Shown in pieces: positions 10,239 through 22,111 of a DNA stretch of 64,000 bases. The notes under the pieces are model-generated. The model made no database searches. It worked only from the letters and a program-made list of their open reading frames with translations, and was not told the origin of the DNA. Both the position numbers and the translations under genes were made by a program. Position 1 is the first letter of the stretch. The number at the start of each line of letters is the position of its first letter. Source of the stretch: Phocoena phocoena (lineage: Eukaryota; Chordata; Mammalia; Artiodactyla; Phocoenidae); assembly GCF_963924675.1 (NCBI RefSeq), contig NC_089236.1, positions 28,915,319 through 28,979,318 of the forward strand, in the 5' to 3' direction.

Positions 10239-11310
10239 GGGACCGAATGCTCTCATTGGTCCAGGCGGCTTTTGAGGTTTTAAATGCCACAAACCCGGAG
10301 GCTACCAAATCATGTTGGCTTTGCTATGCTGCTCCTCCCCCTTATTATGATGCTATAGGATATAATTCTAATTATAATAATGTTAACACTCCAGATCAAT
10401 GTCGATGGAAACAAGAAGAAAATAGTAAATTGACCCTGGCCTCAGTATTAGGAAACGGTACATGTGTAGGAACGCCCCCCTCGTCCCACCAACATCTTTG
10501 TGCCAATTTAAGCCTCCCACAGGGCTCAGGGTATCTCCTCCCTCCTCCGGATGGATGGTGGGCATGTAACACAGGATTGACCCCCTGCATTTCTTTAGAG
10601 GTCCTTAAAGCTTCAACCGATTTTTGTGTGTTAGTTCAGCTAGTCCCCAGACTCATTTATCATTCAGATTCATCCTTTCTAGATGAATATGAGGGCAGAA
10701 GAAGGTTTAAGAGGAAACCCATAACACTCACCCTGGCTGTACTCCTAGGACTAGGAATGGCAGCCGGGGTAAGAACAGGTGCAACAGCCCTCATTCAACA
10801 ACCCCACTATTATGATGCCTTAAGACAAGCTGTAGATGTTGACCTCCGGGCGTTAGAAAGTTCCATAATTCAGTTAAAAGAATCCCTCACCTCGCTTTCA
10901 GAGGTGGTAATGCAAAACAGGAGGGGATTAGATCTGCTGTTCCTTAAGGAGGGCGGACTATGTGCTGCACTAAAAGAAGAATGCTGTTTTTATATTGATC
11001 ATTCTGGGGCTATTACCAAAACTATGGACAAACTTAGGGAGCGCCTGGACAAAAGACAACAGAAAAGGGAAAATCAAAAAGGGTGGTTCCAATCATGGTT
11101 TGATAAATCTCCCTGGCTTACTACTTTAGTTTCCACCTTGTTAGGGCCCCTCATTATTTTATTGTTTCTCTTAACTTTTGGACCATACATTCTGAATCGC
11201 CTGATAGCCTTTATTAGAGAACGCATTAGTACGGTACAAGTTTTAATGCTAAGGCAACAATACCAAAACTCACAAAAAGAAACTGAAATTCCATGATTGA
11301 AATTAGTTAC

Positions 11311-11329
11311 AAAAAAAAAGGGGGGGGAA
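11311..11329 (+). promoter_or_regulatory. Polypurine tract
   Basis: Nine A then eight G then AA directly abut the TGTG start of the 3' LTR. This is the plus-strand primer site for reverse transcription. Confidence 0.95.
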
Positions 11330-11804
11330 TGTGGGGCCTTTAGGGACTTTCCACCCCCTCACTTGTTCCCGTAAACCAATTCTTCTCCCTATCGTGCGCC
11401 ACTCCTTCTCCCTATCGAAACCAATTCTTGGAGTTTTTCAGTTGACAGGGACTTGCCAGACAGCGGGTAATTTTCCAGTTGCCCGTAACAGGTATACGCC
11501 CTAACCGCCACAATGAACAAACAACTATAACGGCCAGAAGGTGGGGCAAAAGTTCCTAAGCCAATGAATTCAAAAGTCACCACATTTACCCAATCATTGT
11601 GAGAATATACCCGCCCTATGAGTAAATAAACCTATAAAAAGTATGTGATTCCGCTTTTAGGGGTTCCCCATCGGCCTCCTGCGTGAGGTTCAGGGAACCC
11701 CGGTGCATCGGCTCCTAATAAACCTCTTGCGTGTTGCAACGGCTCTCGACTCTTGGCGGTTCTTGGGCGAGTTGGAATCCCTCGTAGACCGTTTGGGTCT
11801 AACA
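11330..11804 (+). repeat. 3' LTR (475 bp) of the gammaretrovirus
   Basis: It is the same length as the 5' LTR, with a single mismatch (G at 11546 against A at 5168). TATA is at 11633-11640 and AATAAA at 11717-11722. It ends CTAACA followed by the right ATTA duplication. Confidence 0.97.
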
Positions 11805-11808
11805 ATTA
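11805..11808. repeat. 4-bp target-site duplication, right copy (ATTA)
   Basis: Matches 4948-4951 and closes the insertion. Confidence 0.93.
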
Positions 11809-13874
11809 CATGATTTTTACTTTTCAAAATAGGAAATATTTTCTGGGATAATGATTAAAAAAAAACACGCAAAGCACACTCACTGCCTTTTAAATCTGTT
11901 ATTTGCCTCTATACCACACAGGGTTTGCCCAAAGAAGAAACAATACACATTAAAATAAAATGACCTCATCGAGAAAAGTTAAAGGCAATATAGGGTAAAA
12001 AAACATATATTATTTACTTCATTATATACTAAAACCATAAAAATATATGTTTCTATGCTTAAATTCACCTGAACAGGAACAGAAAAAAATTGTTTTGATC
12101 CATATTTTAAAGAGATAAAAGAATTTGGAGATTTTCAGGGAGTGGGAGGTTTGAAGATGGGAATTAACAAAACCAACTTTGGCAAATCTGGGAGAGTCAA
12201 CATTGCATCATAAACTTAATGGGCTAAGATTTGATAGGTAGTCAATAGGAGACAGATGAAGGGGAGTCTGAAAGATTTAATCCTTCCATTTGGTGAAACA
12301 TGACTGGAGATAATTATCCCTGAAAATATAGCATTTTATAAGATGTTAGCAAGAGAAGATATAGATAATAATGCATATTTGTATCTTCAAGGCTTGATCC
12401 ATATTCATATATGTGTGACGGGCTTAGTTACTTCTTCTGTTATTTGTACAGAGTGATTGTAAAGGGATTTATTTTCCTCCTGCATTGAGAAATTCTGGAA
12501 TGATTTCTACAGGAGTAGGAGCATTATCTACCCCCCAGCACTGGAGACTATCATTAGTTTCAATAGTTTCAAAGGACATTTTTTTCCTTCTTTTTACCAT
12601 TTCTACAAATATCAAGTAAAAGATGTTTTAGCTTTTCTCCATCAAGTGAGTACTCAACACATTACCATTACAACTGGTGACACTGTGAATACCTGAAGGA
12701 CAAAGCTGAATACAAATAACATCTAATGATTCACATTTATTAAAATGATTCCATCAGCCTCTTCTTCTTTATTTTACCAGAGAACTCTTTCTGTTGTTCA
12801 TAAAAAAAAAAAAAAAAAAAAATGCTGACAGTGTAGATAATAACAATCCTGTGCCAGTGTTCCAGAAAGTCACTTCTTTCAGCTTCTAAGAGGAAACCTG
12901 CCTTTCTAGAAAACAAACTGCTGTTGGGGTGTGTTCTTTTGTACTACCTTGGAAGATAGGTGTGCTCTTGTGATTTAAACCTCAGGAGTTGAGAATTTAT
13001 CTCAAGAGAAAGAGTTTAGAGGTGTTATGACCAGGTGTGACTGCATCTGTGCATGCTTGCATGTCTTTTTATCTCATTGATTTTTCACAATTAGCCCCAG
13101 GATTAGTTTGACTTGTAAAAGTCCTGAACTAAAAAGTTCCTTTTGAAATAACAATGCCTTTGTGGTTTTTTTCTGTCTTAAAGACTAGATCACTCCCCAC
13201 TACCATTCATTAAAGATTAATGAGCAATAATTAATTATTAATTACTGGGAGGAAAGATTACATGCATTTGCCTTGGGCTTGACAAGCTGTCAAGGATTTT
13301 TGCAAAGACTGCCAGAATCCCGAGTTCCAGAGAAGGTGTGACACTGAACACTAAAACTTAAGTGACATTTCTAAGAACTGGAGAAAAAGCATGTGAACAA
13401 CAACAGAAAATTTCCCTTTGTTTGTCTTTTACATGTGAAAAAGAACAGAAGAATGATGAGGAATTTTTTTTGCACTGTTTAAAAGGGTCATATTAACTGC
13501 ATATCATGTAAAAATTCCTTATAACAGTACCCAAAAGGAAATGATTACTAACAGCAGTAATCAGAAAAAAATCATTAATTACTTATTTTTAAATATTTTC
13601 TAGTAAATAAAAATAAGTGTTCCTGCAAATAATAATAATGCATTTAAAGCTATATTTAGATATGAAAAATCTCAAGCACACTGATGATAATTGTGTCTGA
13701 AACTCAAACAGAACCGAGAATCTAGCACATTAGTCACACTTTAAAATTTAATTTCTGTATTCAAGATCTGCTCAACTGAATAGAAAATGAGATATTTTGC
13801 TATTCTGAGTAGGAGGAGCCCAGCTTAACTAAAAGTTTTTTTTTTTTTTTGTCAAGTTTCCTATGAGATCTTTC
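11809..13874. other. AT-rich non-coding stretch, nothing recognised
   Basis: No gene or named repeat could be seen. A run of about 21 A residues starts near 12801 and a T-run lies at about 13836-13850. Confidence 0.5.
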
Positions 13875-14169
13875 AATTCTTTTTTTTTTTTTAATTTATT
13901 TATTTTTGCTGTGTTGGGTCTTCGTTTCTGTGCGAGGGCTTTCTCTAGTTGTGGCAAGCAGGGGCCACTCTTCATCACGGTGCGCGGGCCTCTCACTATC
14001 GCGGCCTCTCTTGTTGCGGAGCACAGGCTCCAGAAGCGCAGGCTCAGTAGTTGTGGCTCACGAGCCTAGTTGCTCTGCGGCATGTGCGATCCTCCCAGAC
14101 CAGGGCTCGAACCCGTGTCCCCTGCATTAGCAGGCAGATTCCCAACCACTGCACCACCAGGGAAGCCCC
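13875..14169 (-). mobile_element. CHR-type tRNA-derived SINE, reverse orientation
   Basis: The reverse complement starts GGGGCTTCCCTGGTGGTGCAG at about 14168 and proceeds through the B-box region (14108-14118) to a T-rich (A-tail) end at about 13879-13910. The body is longer than that of the 54076 copy, and the tail side carries an extra 'tttttgctgtgttgggtctt' segment typical of an older CHR subtype. No target duplication could be identified with confidence. Confidence 0.92.
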
Positions 14170-15514
14170 CTAAAATATTTTTAATAGTAGCAAAATGTGT
14201 CTCTTTGATTTGAAAAAATGGATTATTTTGAACTATATTTTATATCACTGTGAGGAAATCTGTGCAGATCACAGCAAAACATCCTACTTCACTCTTGTTT
14301 GCATCAATTTAATGTAAAAGGATGCTTTATTATGGATTGCTAATTTTTACCATTTAAAATATTTCATAAATTAATATTTCTAGAATAATTTTATTCCTAT
14401 ATTTACTAAATTCACCATATAGTTGGCATACTATTTTCTTATTCTTAAATAAAGACAGGAACAGATTAACACTTGAACTTCCTTTACACAGGAAATGTAG
14501 CAAAGAATATTTTAACATATTACAAGTGTTAATGTTTTATACTCATGGGCCATTTGTGTTATAAATAATAGGAAATAATGCTAAAAGTCCCAGAAAGATC
14601 AATTATAAACAATTACAAATTTTGTCTAACAAGGTATATGTTATATTTATGTGTTTGTATAGCATCTAACTTTTATCAACATGGGCAAAATAAATGTCAG
14701 CACAATTTTTCAGAAGAAAAATTCAGAAAAACTAGCATAAAAATATTGTGCCAATTTCTTGCCATCTCCATCAATTTCTAGAACAAACTCATCTAAACGT
14801 ATGCTTATCATTGCCTCCTATTAAACCTGCACATTTAAATTATGCTCTTGCAACACTGTAAGTTTTTTGGCCCTTGGAACTATACTGATTTCTTACTATT
14901 CCATTATTTTTATATTTTAAGCCTCCTCTTCTCATGCTCTTATTTTGCTATATCATTACCCTGTATAATAATGAATGTGGCTAAAGCGTACAGTGAATTA
15001 ATATGAAAGATCTCATATTCTGGGATCCTTAGGTGTTGTATCTTATATAGAAGGTAAAAGGCAATCCAGGCCTTCAATAATTTGACTGTAAGTAGTAATG
15101 AGTTAGATGGGCTTACCCAACTGTGATCCACTGAAACAAAGAACAAAGCTTTGAGATCCTTTGGCTTATCCTGAGCCTCCTGTTTCAGAAATGCTATAAC
15201 CAAATGATGAGATTTTTGCAGAGACACAGAAATTTGGGTTCATTTTCAGAATCTCTTGTATCAAAAGCTGACTGTCGGATCTGGTTAAGACCTCTTTGTC
15301 TTTCAAAATCAAGAACTGAGATATCTGTTTCTTACATGTATTCTAGTTGAGAACAGATAAGATCTGGATACTGTCTTTAAGACTGAGAATCTTAGGCACT
15401 GACATTGGTCTTTCAATTACCTATTAGACACCAGATATAAAGTCTTTCAGTGTGAAAAAACAGCTTGCTTTTCTGAATGGCTGTGAAAGTTTAGAAAAGT
15501 TACTTTATGTAGAG
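14170..15514. other. AT-rich non-coding stretch, nothing recognised
   Basis: Only short chance open frames are present. Composition is uniform and no repeat was identified. Confidence 0.5.
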
Positions 15515-15753
15515 CAGGATTTCTTAATCTCAACACTATTGATATTTTGGGCTGGATAATTCTTTGGGAGGCTGTACTGTGCAATGTAGGATATTTAGCA
15601 GAATCTCTGGCCTCTACCTACTAGATGCCAGTAGTAACCTACCTGCTCGCTCCTCAGTTGTGCTAAGTTTTTGCAACTAATACTTCTTCAGACATTGCCA
15701 AATATCCCTGGGAGGAGGATTTTGGGCAAAACAACTCACAGTTGAGAAACACC
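15515..15753 (-). mobile_element. MER20 hAT-type DNA transposon fossil
   Basis: Plus-strand wording such as 'ctattgatattttgggctgg', 'ctctggcctctacc' and 'cagacattgccaaatatccc', bracketed by 'ttcttaatctcaac' and 'gttgagaaacacc', matches the MER20 non-autonomous hAT element. The near-inverted ends (CTCAA / TTGAG) fit. The name is from memory of the consensus. Confidence 0.75.
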
Positions 15754-17264
15754 AAAGTAGCGTAATACACTTGTAGCTTTATCACTGTGTTTACTGTAGC
15801 TTGTTTGAAGAATTCTTCAAATTCCGGGGTCTGAGTACTACAAAGTCCCAGAGAGAATGCAAGATAAAATCTAAGAAATCTACAACCTCTTTCTGACAAA
15901 AGTGACAAATAGAATTCATATAAAAACATTGGGCAACAATTCATTCTTTCTGTTTACAGGTGTTTATTATCTTTTTTCTTACAGGTGTTGTACACATACA
16001 TATTCTGGATGGGTTGAAGTTACTGCCAGTTCTCTGTCTATAAGAAGAAAAACTTTTACCCCTTTCTTAATAAAGCAGAGTAATTAGCCAATTACACTGG
16101 TGTATTTATAATTGCAACCATATGTAACTGTGGACAGATTTGGGGGACATTCTTGGAAATTACTTATTCATTCAAATCTGTCATTCCTGAATACTAAAGA
16201 AAGAAGTTATCTTAAATAGAGAGATTCTTCATCATAAAGAAGAAAAAATATAAATGGGTACCAAGCTAGCAACTAAATGTAATAAAATCGAGCTATGGAC
16301 ATTTCTGTAAAGCATTTTTAATGATTAATAAATGAAGATTTACATCTGTATACAAATTTATATAATAACCTTAAGCCTGGTGAATTATTGGACAAATAAG
16401 ACTCAATTGAAAATTTTGTTTAAAAGTGCACTAAATGTATTTTTCTTCAGAGTTTAAAATATAATGTTATGTAAATTTAATTTTATATAGGCTTTGAGAT
16501 TATTTCCTAATGAAAAACCTAATTGTTCTGAACTTCCTACAGTTTTCTTACATTGAATTAATGGGTCAGAGAAGTTATCAGTGTTTCCACAAGACATTTA
16601 AAGTCATGAGAATGTAAATATATGTGTTCAAATAAATTGACTTACAAATATCAATGTCTATATCAAACTGATTATTTCTGGTTAACTTAACTACTTCAAG
16701 AGCTGTTTATGCAAAATTTGTCATAGCTATTCCTATGACAAATATATAGAAGAATCATGATGCTGTAAAATGTAAACTTAAATAAGATTTCCTAGATCCT
16801 TTAATTGCTTTAAAATCTTGGGTTAGTATTTGAAATGAGTTAATTAACAAATCGTCTTTGGTTTGGTGAAAAACATTTAAAGAAACTTAAAATCATAAAA
16901 AAAAAAAAGAATAATAGATCATGGAGAAGGACCTTTGCTTCCTTTTATACATAGTACATGTATTGAAGTGAATGCCTGTCCTTGTACGATAAGTGTAAGG
17001 TCAATTTGATTTTGAAACTAAGCTTTAAATAACATTGCCTTCTAACTACAAATATTTGTGTGTGTATATGTATGTATTTGTATATGCACTTATATTTGTA
17101 TGCACTTATGTATGTGTATGTTTAAAATACCAATTTAAAAGCTTATTAAAATTAATAATTAAAAAAATTGTATGTATAATAGAAAGAAGAGGATAAGCAG
17201 TTTGAACTTGGCTTTGAATATTTAGTCTACTGCTAATAAATGGTAATAATAAGTATTATTATTG
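15754..17264. other. AT-rich non-coding stretch, nothing recognised
   Basis: No gene or named repeat was recognised. A TG/TA-rich patch lies at about 17057-17120. Confidence 0.5.
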
Positions 17265-17996
17265 TCTCATTGAAATACCACCTCACAACTATTAGGATAG
17301 CCACTATTTAAAAAATGACAGCAAATAACAAGGGTTGGCTAGGATTTGGAGAAATTGGAACACTTATGCTCTGTCGGTGGGAATGGAAAATGGTGCAGCT
17401 GCTATGTAAGACACTATAGTGGTTCCTCAAAAATTAAAAATAGAACTACCATATGATCTAGCAATCCCACTTATGGGTGTACACAAAAAGAATTGAAAGC
17501 AGGGTTTTGAAGAAATATTTGTACACCCATGATCATAGCAGCATTATTCACAATAGCAAAAGTTTAAAGCAACTTAAGTGTTCATCAACAGATGAATGGA
17601 TAAACACAATATAGTATATTCATACGGTGGAATATTATTCAGATTAAAAAGAAAGGAAACTATAACACACATGACAACATATATGACCTTGCAGACATTA
17701 GACTAAGTGAATTAAGCCATTCACAAAAGGAAAAATACTGTATGATTTCACTTATATGAGGTATCTAGAGTGGCCAAATTCAGAGACAAAAGGTTGAATG
17801 GTGATTGCCAGGGGATGGGGGTAGCTGGGAATGGGTAGCTATCATTTAATGAGCATGAGTTTCAGATTTGCAGGATGAAAAAGCTCTGGTGATCTGTTTC
17901 ACAATTATATGAATATACATAACACTACTGAACAATGCACTTAAAAATGGTTAAGGTGGTAAATTTTGTTATGTATATTTTACCACAGTTTTTAAA
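17265..17996 (+). mobile_element. Old L1 (L1M-type) 3' end
   Basis: The segment runs from 'cattgaaataccacctcaca' through 'aatggataaacacaatatag' to 'gtatattttaccacagtttt'. This is the ORF2 C-terminus plus 3' UTR of an ancient L1, with all frames broken. Confidence 0.88.
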
Positions 17997-18522
17997 AAGT
18001 CATTATTTACATTCTGTATAATCTGCCCATTTAGAAGTTTCTTTTCTCATTATAATATCTTATTCCAAAATCCTAATGACTTTAAGTTTATATTTATCAT
18101 GCTTTTAAAGTACTTTTTTGAAAAATATGAACAGAAGCTTCTCATGTCTGCAAGAGCTGATATTATTTTAATGAGGCTACTAATCCAAACCATTCACCTG
18201 CGCTCCACTTTTTATGTTGTTTCTTTTGCCTCACTCTACATTTAGGAAAGCAAAGCTGCTGAGGTGGAGGTGTTTTTAACACTAAAAGTAATCTTTTGTT
18301 CTCCAAAGCGGCCAAAATATGAAATGCTTGTTCTTCAACTTGTAAACCCTAGCTTGGTACACAGAAGCAAGAAGAAAATTAGAAAGATGTAGGTATATTT
18401 TCTAATTCTTATTTAGCCACACTGTTTATTTAAGCCATAATGGAATAAAAGGTGTCAGTAAAAAAAGAGAAACTCATCCTATAAAGCTCATCAATTTTAT
18501 ACCAATAAAAATGATGTTAAGA

Positions 18523-18528
<6 letters not shown>

Positions 18529-18582
<54 letters not shown>
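18529..18582. repeat. (TA)n microsatellite
   Basis: Uninterrupted TA, about 27 units, the longest in the window. Confidence 0.97.
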
Positions 18583-18583
<1 letters not shown>

Positions 18584-18923
18584 CACATATATGTTAGTTT
18601 TAACTAACAGACCCAGGAGATTTGGTAAGGGTCTCACTGTATCTATCTACCAAATAATTTAAAAATTGTTATTTATTATATCAACATGGGAGTCCATTTT
18701 CTCTAAACTGATATTAAGAGTTGATCTGAAAATAATAATAACAACCAGTAACTTTTTCTTTTCTTTCCATAAACAGGTTGTTTCTGTTCTCCTGTCATGT
18801 TGTATCACTTTACCTTCTGAATTGGGGTTTCCACGGGGGGAAATATCAAAAGAGAATTTCAGAGAAAAGTACTATAGCAAGTACCTTTGATTATTAATAT
18901 TGCAAAAACCAGATTTCTGGCAT

Positions 18924-19335
18924 TGTTACCGAACCCATGTTAGGCTGCCTGCCACTCATAAACCAATAATTTGAGAGGCAAGTGTCAGTAGAAAGGAAAA
19001 GTGTTTTAATCAGAAAGCTAGAAATCTGATGAGGTGGTGGACTCATGTCGAGAGAGCAACTACAAAGATTCTGCTCAGCCATGACAGTTTTTAAAAGGAA
19101 AAACTGGTGCGGGGATGAGAATCTTAGTGAATCATTGAGGCAGGAGTTTGGGTTCTGCATCATTCTCCACTGAGTGCAGACTGGCTGACTCTCTTCAGAT
19201 GTTATCTTGCCTACATGACCTGTCTGCAGGATTGCTAAGGGGGTGGTTAGGGGTACAGAACTAGTCATTTTTTAACTGCTTAATTCTTCATTCTTATTTC
19301 TTTTTATCTAGGAAAACAATCAACAGTTTAGACAA
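18924..19335 (-). mobile_element. Solo LTR of an old endogenous retrovirus
   Basis: Read on the minus strand, the block starts TGTCTAAACTG and ends GGTTCGGTAACA. An ATTAAA signal (19005-19010 on plus) lies about 85 bp before the end, the layout of R-U5. The 5-bp sequence GGCAT flanks both sides (18919-18923 and 19336-19340), allowing one base of uncertainty at the right end. No internal proviral sequence adjoins it. The subfamily is not determined. Confidence 0.65.
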
Positions 19336-19340
19336 GGCAT

Positions 19341-19962
19341 GGTGTGCATTCAGGAGAGCATAAGTCAGGAGTTAGTTTCAATTGATTAGTGATCTCATTC
19401 CTATAATTAGGTTCTTTTAAACTTAGAGGGGAACAGAAATGGGAGAACAGAAAAGGGGCAAAAGAGCTTCTCAAGACCTACAGGACTCTTTTCCAAAAGC
19501 AGATGACTTTGTGAAAGCAGAATCAAGATACAAAATCCAGTGAATTTGGATTAATCATATAGGAATGAATGAAACTCCTTAGGGAAATTGTCAGTGATCA
19601 TTTATTTTGAAATGTGGTTCCTTTTTCTGCTATAAAGTATAATTTTCATTATATTTTTTCCCAGAGGGTAGTTTTTATTCAGTCTTTAAGTACTCAACTC
19701 CTTACAAAGGTCTTTGGCAGAAGTTGTGGGGCAGCACCTGAAGGTCTAAGTTGGGGTGAGGTGTTGGTTCCTGACTACCTTGCTGTGAATGAACTCATAT
19801 AGTAATGTAGCATCACAAACAGCTTGGGAAGCACACAGGCATCAGTGATACTCATTTTGGAATATCCCAGATTGCTGTGGCCTCTACTATGTTTCAAATG
19901 ATGAACTTCTTAATGACCTTTCCTTGGGCAGGCAGAGGTGCTTTTTCACATGGCTGTTGTTC

Positions 19963-20000
<38 letters not shown>

Positions 20001-21269
20001 TTTCTGTCATCTTGGAAGCAAAGACCCAAGAAAAGATGAGATAAGTTTTTAATACACTATTTTCTCATGAACATTTGGGGAAAAAAAAATATTTGTTTTC
20101 TATATTTTACCTCAATTTATCAGATAATAGAAACAGAAAACTGGAGTAAAATCTTTTGATAGCATCCCATTTTAACAAATATCTCAGGATTCATGAAATG
20201 TGGCTGTGGGAAACCTTAATGCAGATTATAAGATTAAAAAAAAAAACATTTAGGGACATAAAGAAATGACTCTATAGAATTAATTTACTGGCCTTATCTG
20301 CCAACACCTCAGAATAGTGACCAATAATACACACAAAGCTTTCCCTGAGGCCCTTTATTTTCATGACAATATGGTTATTTACATATGTTTAAAGGCCACA
20401 TCCTCATTTTTACCACCGTGCTCTATTGCTAGTGGAGCCCCAGACTTAGAGTTGGTAAAAATATAAATCACGGCTTTGTAAAGCCACAAGATAGAAGTTA
20501 ACCTTGCATCCTTAATATCCGTTGACTTTATACTTACTGATAATACAAAGCATATTAATTAACACAACTTTTTGCATATATGTAAATGAATTAGTCAGAT
20601 ACAATAGAATAGACACAATATATTGCTTAAATTCACAGACTACTTTAAGTAGACACTGCTGAATTAGTGTAATATTATAAGTTTTTGTAGAATTATTGTT
20701 GGTAATTTTAATTGCACATGTATGATATTAATTGAATCTATGTCTAATTTTCACCACCCATTAAAATGGGGTGAAGAAAAGGTAAAGTCAGAAATATTTT
20801 AAATGATATTAGCACAAGAACACAACAAACCCACTTTATTTGTGATCAGGAATAATGCTTAGGTATTATTAAGATCACAGGTTTCATTGTTGAGGATAAA
20901 CTAAATCTGGGTGGGAAAAAGGCAAATATATTAATGTGTGACCCTTTCATTATTCTTCAGCATTTTCTATTAAGTCCAGCAAAGGGTCACCTGATTCTCA
21001 AGAAATTTAACTTATTTTTTCAATACTTACTATAGGGTATGAGTTTTAAACCATTGAGAGAGAGAAAGGTTAATTTAAGAAGGCTTAATATGTTTACTTT
21101 TTTTTTTCCTGTCTAACATAGAAGATACCAAGACATTAGGTTTCTGTTGTCTGCTGCACATTATCCAGGTTTGTATCTAAATTAGCTTTGGAAGATTATT
21201 ATCCATCTAGTCTTTCCCAACTTCTACACACTTTGAGAGGAAGGCATCCTTTGTGGCAGATTCTTTTTT
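19341..21269. other. Non-coding stretch with a T-rich tract, nothing else recognised
   Basis: A (CTTTT)n/poly-T tract lies at 19963-20003. No gene or named repeat was seen. Confidence 0.5.
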
Positions 21270-22111
21270 CCAGGGAGTTTTATATCACACAGATTGGAAG
21301 ACAGAGATAGTGTCTTTTTCTGGAATAAAGTGAAAGGGATTGTTTATTAACAATTTTGAAAGGTAATGATGGTGTCTCCCTCTGTAGCAAAGAGCAGGCA
21401 TGATTACTGCCCATTATCAAAAGATTGGGGATTTCTATATCAAAATTCTCTGTCATGTAACCCACTGTGTGGATCTAAGACTGCCTTAAGGTGACCCTCA
21501 GCTTGGCTAAACTTTGGACAGTCTTCTTCCAGACTCTAGGCCCTAGATCTCCCTTTTCTTAGAGAATTTACTTTAGAAAACTCATTGTAAATTCTTTCTT
21601 TGCCCCATTGAAATGTAAATCTTCTAGTCTCTTTCCAGGTTTACAACCATCTTTCTCAAGGACCTAGGAGCCATCCTTTTGAAAATGGAATAATCAGAAA
21701 GATAGACCCCCCTATCTCCCCAGTCATTGTGGGAGGGTAGGAGGCTGATTTAGAAAACACCAATTAACAAACAGAGTTGGCCTCATCACATTGCCACCTC
21801 CCAGGTAATGTCCTGAAGTGCTTTTCCACCAACTTACTACAGCACTTAAAAACTCTCATCCCTTTTCTTTCAGTGGAATAGAGTTCAATCTTTCTCCCTT
21901 ATTGCAGTAGACTTGCTATTTTTCCCGACACCTTGTCTTGGGATTGAGCAAAGATGTTATTTTGGCTCCTCAGGAAGGATTGCAAAGAAGAAAACCTCTG
22001 GCTCCCATATGGAGATTGTGCCTGGAATTCATTTTTTCTACCCCTTTTACAATAGTCTGAATAAAGTCTGCCTTGCCTGTTAAACCTACCTAGTGCTATT
22101 TTTCTTTGACA
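21270..22111 (+). mobile_element. Old ERV class I LTR (start uncertain)
   Basis: The right part has LTR architecture: 'ggtttacaaccatctttctc' in U3, a TATA-like 'acttaaaaactctc' near 21845, AATAAA at about 22060-22066 and an end at TTTGACA (22111). The left limit, put here at about 21270, is uncertain and the first 350 bp may be another element. The family was recognised only at the level of class I LTR. Confidence 0.6.

Larger units (their letters stand above)
9384..11296 (+). pseudogene. env: env glycoprotein gene with two frameshifts
   Basis: Env would be cleaved into surface and transmembrane subunits. The ATG at 9384, inside the end of pol, opens a frame with a hydrophobic signal segment at residues 19-31 and a receptor-binding-like domain, stopping at 10047-10049. 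The gene continues one frame over (to 10275) through WG-x-R-x-Y and a proline-rich stretch, then shifts again into a 349-codon frame ending at 11296. That last part holds CWLC (10313-10324), a furin site R-x-K-R ending at 10714, a hydrophobic fusion peptide, C-X6-CC (from 10961), a membrane span near codons 292-312 and a short cytoplasmic tail. The shifts map to A-runs at 9995-10010 and a C7 run at 10232-10238. Total span, about 637 codons, is normal for the family. Confidence 0.93.
4952..11804 (+). mobile_element. Endogenous gammaretrovirus, defective provirus (ERV class I)
   Basis: The provirus is complete in outline: 5' LTR 4952-5426, tRNA-Pro primer site 5429-5446, leader, gag from 5836, truncated pol to 9447, env 9384-11296, polypurine tract 11311-11329 and 3' LTR 11330-11804. 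A 4-bp duplication, ATTA, flanks it. Gag, RNase H, integrase and Env all have gammaretroviral motifs, and gag and pol share one reading frame as in that genus. The two LTRs differ at one position in 475, so the insertion is recent on a cetacean time scale. At 6.85 kb it is about 1.5 kb shorter than a usual gammaretrovirus because protease and most of RT are gone. Defects are two TGA codons in late gag, the pol deletion and two env frameshifts. It may belong to the KWERV-like group reported from delphinids; that placement is inference. Confidence 0.97.

Noticed and set aside
13863..14130. Open frames of 68 and 74 codons
   Set aside because: They lie inside a reverse-oriented CHR SINE and are not genes.
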